A DNA stretch of 64,000 bases from Litorimonas sp964352855 (GTDB lineage Bacteria > Pseudomonadota > Alphaproteobacteria > Caulobacterales > Maricaulaceae): positions 1 through 64,000 of the forward strand of contig CAYGTR010000003.1 in the NCBI GenBank assembly GCA_964352855.1, read 5' to 3'. The position numbers and the translations under genes are program-made. Of the stretch, positions 61,361 through 64,000 are shown piece after piece. Positions within the stretch are counted from its first letter, which is position 1, and each line of letters starts with the position of its first letter. The notes below the pieces were generated by a model, which was given only the letters and a program-made list of their open reading frames with translations, made no database searches and was not told the DNA's origin.

Positions 61361-62146
61361 TTATCTTGGCGGCATTCTGGCGCCTGCATCTGTTCGGATA
61401 TATTCAGCGTTAATATAGCCATGTTCGCACATAAACTCGACCACTTGAGCATATTCTTTGGGTTGGCCAAAGCGCACAGGGAATTGTACATGAGCCCGAA
61501 GGTTTTCTTTAACCTCCGGCTTCATTTGCTCATAAATCGGCGTTTCATAAAAGCCCGGGAGGATTGTGTTTACGCGAATACCTTCACGTGCAAGATCACG
61601 TGCCATAGGGAGCGCCATAGATAGGATGCCACCCTTAGAACTGGCATAAGCCACTTGCCCGATTTGGCCGTCTTGCGCGGCGACAGACGCAGTATTGATA
61701 ATTATTCCGCGCTCTCCATCCGGGTCAAGCGGGTCTATTGCCATCATACCTGCCGCTGATTTCGACGCGCAAAGGAAAGACCCGATCAAGTTAATATTGA
61801 TGATGCGAATATAGGCTGCAGGGTCATGAGGAATAATTTCGTCCGTGTCGCGTTTGCGAGAGACGGTTTTGATGCCTCCGCCAATACCGGCACAATTCAC
61901 CATAATACGTTCCTGACCATTGACGGCACGCACCATATCAAAGCCTGAATCAACACTTTCATTATCGGCCACATTGACCTTTGCAAAAACGCCGCCGATG
62001 TCTTTAGCTACCTTCTCGCCCTGCTCTTCATTCATGTCAAAGATGCCAACTTTAACGCCCTTTTCTGCGAGGCCGCGCGCTGTCGCTTCGCCAAGACCTG
62101 ACGCGCCACCTGTTACAATGGCGGATATATCGGATGAAAGTTTCAT
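61361..62146 (-). CDS. Short-chain dehydrogenase (HSD10/3-hydroxyacyl-CoA dehydrogenase-like)
   Basis: A 261-residue SDR with the cofactor motif VTGGASGLGEATARGL near residues 11-26, NCAGIGGG, the catalytic NTASVAAQDGQIGQVAYASSKGG (Ser, Tyr, Lys) near 150-172 and NTILPGFYETPI. The pattern resembles type II 3-hydroxyacyl-CoA dehydrogenases (HSD17B10-like) rather than FabG. It is divergent from the TetR gene across a spacer carrying the TetR-type palindrome, so it may be a target of that repressor in fatty-acid metabolism. Confidence 0.85.
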   Translation of the reverse strand: MKLSSDISAIVTGGASGLGEATARGLAEKGVKVGIFDMNEEQGEKVAKDIGGVFAKVNVADNESVDSGFDMVRAVNGQERIMVNCAGIGGGIKTVSRKRDTDEIIPHDPAAYIRIININLIGSFLCASKSAAGMMAIDPLDPDGERGIIINTASVAAQDGQIGQVAYASSKGGILSMALPMARDLAREGIRVNTILPGFYETPIYEQMKPEVKENLRAHVQFPVRFGQPKEYAQVVEFMCEHGYINAEYIRTDAGARMPPR

Positions 62147-62327
62147 GGGTTTTCCTACTCTGTCATCAAATTGTGGTCATTTACATACGGATTAGGACAA
62201 ACCGTGTCTTGCGTAAAATAAAAGTGTACTGCGTTCATTTCTGAAATTATCACCATTTCGCCCAGAGATAGTAAATGTAATTAAACACTTACTCTCTTTA
62301 CCGATTAGAAATAGAGGCAGAAAGCTC

Positions 62328-62356
62328 TTGACAGAATGTAAGTGAACAATCACTTA
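62328..62356. promoter_or_regulatory. tetR promoter with TetR-type operator
   Basis: TTGACA (62328-62333) is followed after 5 bases by TAAGTGA-ACAA-TCACTTA (62339-62356), a perfect 7-bp dyad of the size bound by TetR dimers. A TATA-rich -10 region follows at 62355 on. The placement, between -35 and -10 of the tetR gene, suggests autorepression and possibly control of the divergent SDR gene. Confidence 0.65.
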
Positions 62357-62396
62357 TATAAATATTAAACTCGTTTCAAGCAAAAGGGAGCGCGCT

Positions 62397-63011
62397 GTGT
62401 CAGACATCAAAGACCGCTTAGGCGTCTTGCCGAGCATTATCGCCGAGGCTGACACAGGCAAGGGACGGATAGAGCGAGCGGCGTTGCACCTATTCTCAAC
62501 CTCCACTATTGAAGGCGTCTCCACAAAACGCATCGCACAGGAAGCCGAGGTCTCTGAAGGTCTTCTTTATCGTCATTATAAAAGCAAAGATGATCTCGCG
62601 CGCGCACTGATGCTCGCTATACATAATCGCCTGACAAATATGATCGCAGGTATCGCAGAGATGGATTTACCGTTGGAAGATAAAATCCGTGGTATCGTAG
62701 TTGATTACTGCCATGTTGCGGATGCCGACTGGGCGCTGTTTCGCTATCATATCTTGCACTTACATCGCTTCCCCGGCTTATCAGAAAACCCGGCGAAAAG
62801 CCCCCATGGCGCGGCCATGGCGCTCTTACAGGCATCCATGTCTGAAGGGGAAATCCCCAGTGAAGATGCGAACCTACTAACCGCTATGGCATTGGGGATT
62901 GTCCTACAACCCGCACAAAGCAAGGTCTTGGGCGCGATAAAGGGGCCCTTGCTGCCTTATGCAGGTCGACTCACAACAGGTGTTCTCGCCGTTTTAGGCT
63001 TGGAGGGTTAA
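62397..63011 (+). CDS. TetR-family transcriptional regulator
   Basis: A 204-residue TetR/AcrR regulator. The N-terminal HTH (about residues 20-65) includes RIERAALHLFSTSTIEGVSTKRIAQEAEVSEGLLYRHYKSKDDL; the C-terminal ligand domain is helical. It starts at GTG with GGGAG upstream. It is 3 bases before plsC on the same strand and divergent from an SDR gene, which makes an acyl-CoA or fatty-acid ligand plausible. A matching operator lies upstream. Confidence 0.9.
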   Translation: MSDIKDRLGVLPSIIAEADTGKGRIERAALHLFSTSTIEGVSTKRIAQEAEVSEGLLYRHYKSKDDLARALMLAIHNRLTNMIAGIAEMDLPLEDKIRGIVVDYCHVADADWALFRYHILHLHRFPGLSENPAKSPHGAAMALLQASMSEGEIPSEDANLLTAMALGIVLQPAQSKVLGAIKGPLLPYAGRLTTGVLAVLGLEG

Positions 63012-63014
63012 GCC

Positions 63015-63815
63015 ATGCGTGATTTTATATTCGGCATATTCTTTTATAGTTTCACGGCGCTTTATGCCGTGATGGCAGTCTTTTTGTCACTTTTTCCGGG
63101 ACGCACCCTGATGATGGGATCGCTCAAACGCTATACCAAAGTTGTCCGCTGGGGCCTACGCACCATCGCCGGCATCAAAGTCGACGTTGTCGGACGTGAG
63201 TATATTCCGGACGGCGTTTGTATTATCGCGTCGAAACATATGAGCTATGCCGATGGGCATGTGATTTTTTCAGAATTTGATGATCTGTCCTTTGTCACAG
63301 GAGACCACCTTTTGAAACTGCCTCTGATGGGACGCATCCTCAATAAGATGAACGCCGTTGTTATCGACAGCTGCGGCGGGTCAGATGTCCGTCAAGAGAT
63401 GGACGAACAAGCCGCCCGCATTCGCGAGCAAGGGCGTCATATTTTGATTTTTCCTGAGGGCCATCTTTCTCAAATTGGCACGCATCACCGTTATCGCAAA
63501 GGTGTGTGGCATCTTTATGATGACTTCAATTGCCCTGTTATTCCCGTGGCCAGTAATTTAGGCCAACGCTGGAACCAAACGGACTGGAAAAAGTTTCCGG
63601 GCTCTGCCACAGTAGAATTTCTGGAGCCTATCGCGCCCGGCATGGAAAAGGACGCATTCATGGCTTTACTCCAAGACAAGATTGAAACGCGATCAATTGA
63701 ATTACTCGACTTAAGCAACCTTGGCGCATTAGACCCTAACGATATTGGGAAATTGCGTGAGAATGACGCGGCAAAGGCAAAACGTCTCGCCCGTGAAGCC
63801 GCAGGAGACGCCTAA
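63015..63815 (+). CDS. 1-Acyl-sn-glycerol-3-phosphate acyltransferase-like (PlsC)
   Basis: A 266-residue acyltransferase with an N-terminal membrane anchor (about residues 6-28) and the PlsC motif blocks: ASKHMSYADG (the HX4D motif near 75-80), a middle block around NKMNAVVIDS, and FPEGHLSQIG near 143-152. It transfers acyl groups to lysophosphatidate or a related lysophospholipid. It lies between a TetR gene and an LplT/Aas-like transporter gene, a lysophospholipid remodelling context. Confidence 0.88.
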   Translation: MRDFIFGIFFYSFTALYAVMAVFLSLFPGRTLMMGSLKRYTKVVRWGLRTIAGIKVDVVGREYIPDGVCIIASKHMSYADGHVIFSEFDDLSFVTGDHLLKLPLMGRILNKMNAVVIDSCGGSDVRQEMDEQAARIREQGRHILIFPEGHLSQIGTHHRYRKGVWHLYDDFNCPVIPVASNLGQRWNQTDWKKFPGSATVEFLEPIAPGMEKDAFMALLQDKIETRSIELLDLSNLGALDPNDIGKLRENDAAKAKRLAREAAGDA

Positions 63816-64000
63816 TGGAAGAGTCAGCAGCACAACATACGGGCGGATTTGGGTTTATTGTCAAGCGTCGTTTCGCGCCACTTTTCATCTTGCTTCAAAC
63901 GGGCACGTTTAATGATAATGCGCTGAAAAATGCTCTTATCGCGCTGATTACCTTTGGCGGTATTGCGTTTTTATCAGACTTACCCTCGGCCATTCGCGTG
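63815..64000 (+). CDS. LplT/Aas-like MFS transporter, N-terminal part (runs off the window)
   Basis: The first 62 residues are visible, with the ATG overlapping the plsC stop by one base (TAATG). VKRRFAPLFILLQTGTFNDNALKNALIALITFGGIAF matches the first helix region of lysophospholipid transporters and of the MFS half of Aas-type fusion acyltransferases, with the characteristic FNDN motif. Whether an acyltransferase or AMP-ligase domain follows cannot be seen. Confidence 0.75.
   Translation, partial: MEESAAQHTGGFGFIVKRRFAPLFILLQTGTFNDNALKNALIALITFGGIAFLSDLPSAIRV

Noticed and set aside
1..64000. CRISPR arrays, insertion sequences, prophage or complete tRNA/rRNA genes
   Set aside because: No regularly spaced repeats, transposase or integrase motifs, phage structural genes or full RNA genes were seen. 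The only tRNA-like sequence is the half gene at 57-97.

Overview
This window reads as a chromosomal segment of an alphaproteobacterium of moderate GC, plausibly of the Maricaulales/Hyphomonadaceae-Robiginitomaculum type. The taxonomy is inferred from familiar alphaproteobacterial gene neighbourhoods: bolA / J-domain protein / cobS / cobT, comF-grxC-nitrilase-DUF1178 beside ubiG and lysC, and secA opposite ppiC-argJ-mutT. The assembly is a scaffold with two 100-N gaps. One gap (57636-57735) is flanked by the same 55 bases on both sides and is almost certainly artificial. The other (15591-15690) hides the start of an acetolactate synthase regulatory subunit.

Layout. The left edge carries the 5' half of a tRNA-Leu(CAA) next to AT-rich DNA, possibly an island junction or a misjoin. 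0.2-8.1 kb holds housekeeping genes: a YqaA-type membrane protein, murI, a GT39 glycosyltransferase, a lipoprotein MsrA, an exported M17 aminopeptidase, ubiE, a LysR regulator and a DUF983 protein. 8.1-22.4 kb is a continuous same-strand block for methionine and branched-chain amino acids: a clear SAM-I riboswitch, metX, a small membrane protein and metB, then a probable ribosome-mediated attenuator (a 47-codon leader peptide rich in Leu/Val/Ile plus a terminator) ahead of ilvD-ilvC-ilvG-ilvM-leuA-leuC-leuD-leuB-ilvA. Only the transaminase is missing for Ile/Val/Leu synthesis from threonine and pyruvate.

22.4-38.9 kb carries an MBL-fold hydrolase, a nitroreductase, a RidA protein, lysC, ubiG, an orphan ParB-like protein, DUF1178/nitrilase/grxC/comF, an NDUFAF5-like methyltransferase, mutT, argJ, a parvulin lipoprotein, secA and a Sua5-type enzyme. 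38.9-49.4 kb has ppk2, a TorF porin, a fatty-acid desaturase, accA, an ECF sigma factor with two small membrane proteins, a large exported protein of unknown function, aroK-aroB and a CNNM/CorC-type transporter. 49.4-57 kb has an amidohydrolase lipoprotein, a PQQ-type sugar dehydrogenase, bolA, a J-domain protein and cobS-cobT with an AT-rich lipoprotein gene lodged between them. 57-64 kb has a spacer with a strong terminator and a pair of BlaI/CopY-like operators ahead of a lipoprotein metallopeptidase, a Tat-type FAD oxidoreductase, a patatin lipase, and a lipid module (SDR, TetR with its own palindromic operator, PlsC, the start of an LplT/Aas-like transporter).

No insertion sequence, prophage, CRISPR array or complete RNA gene is visible. 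The most interesting signals are regulatory: the ilv attenuator, the SAM-I riboswitch with an extra internal hairpin, the BlaI/CopY-like operators with no regulator gene nearby, palindromic intergenic repeats inside the leu cluster, and several very small genes.
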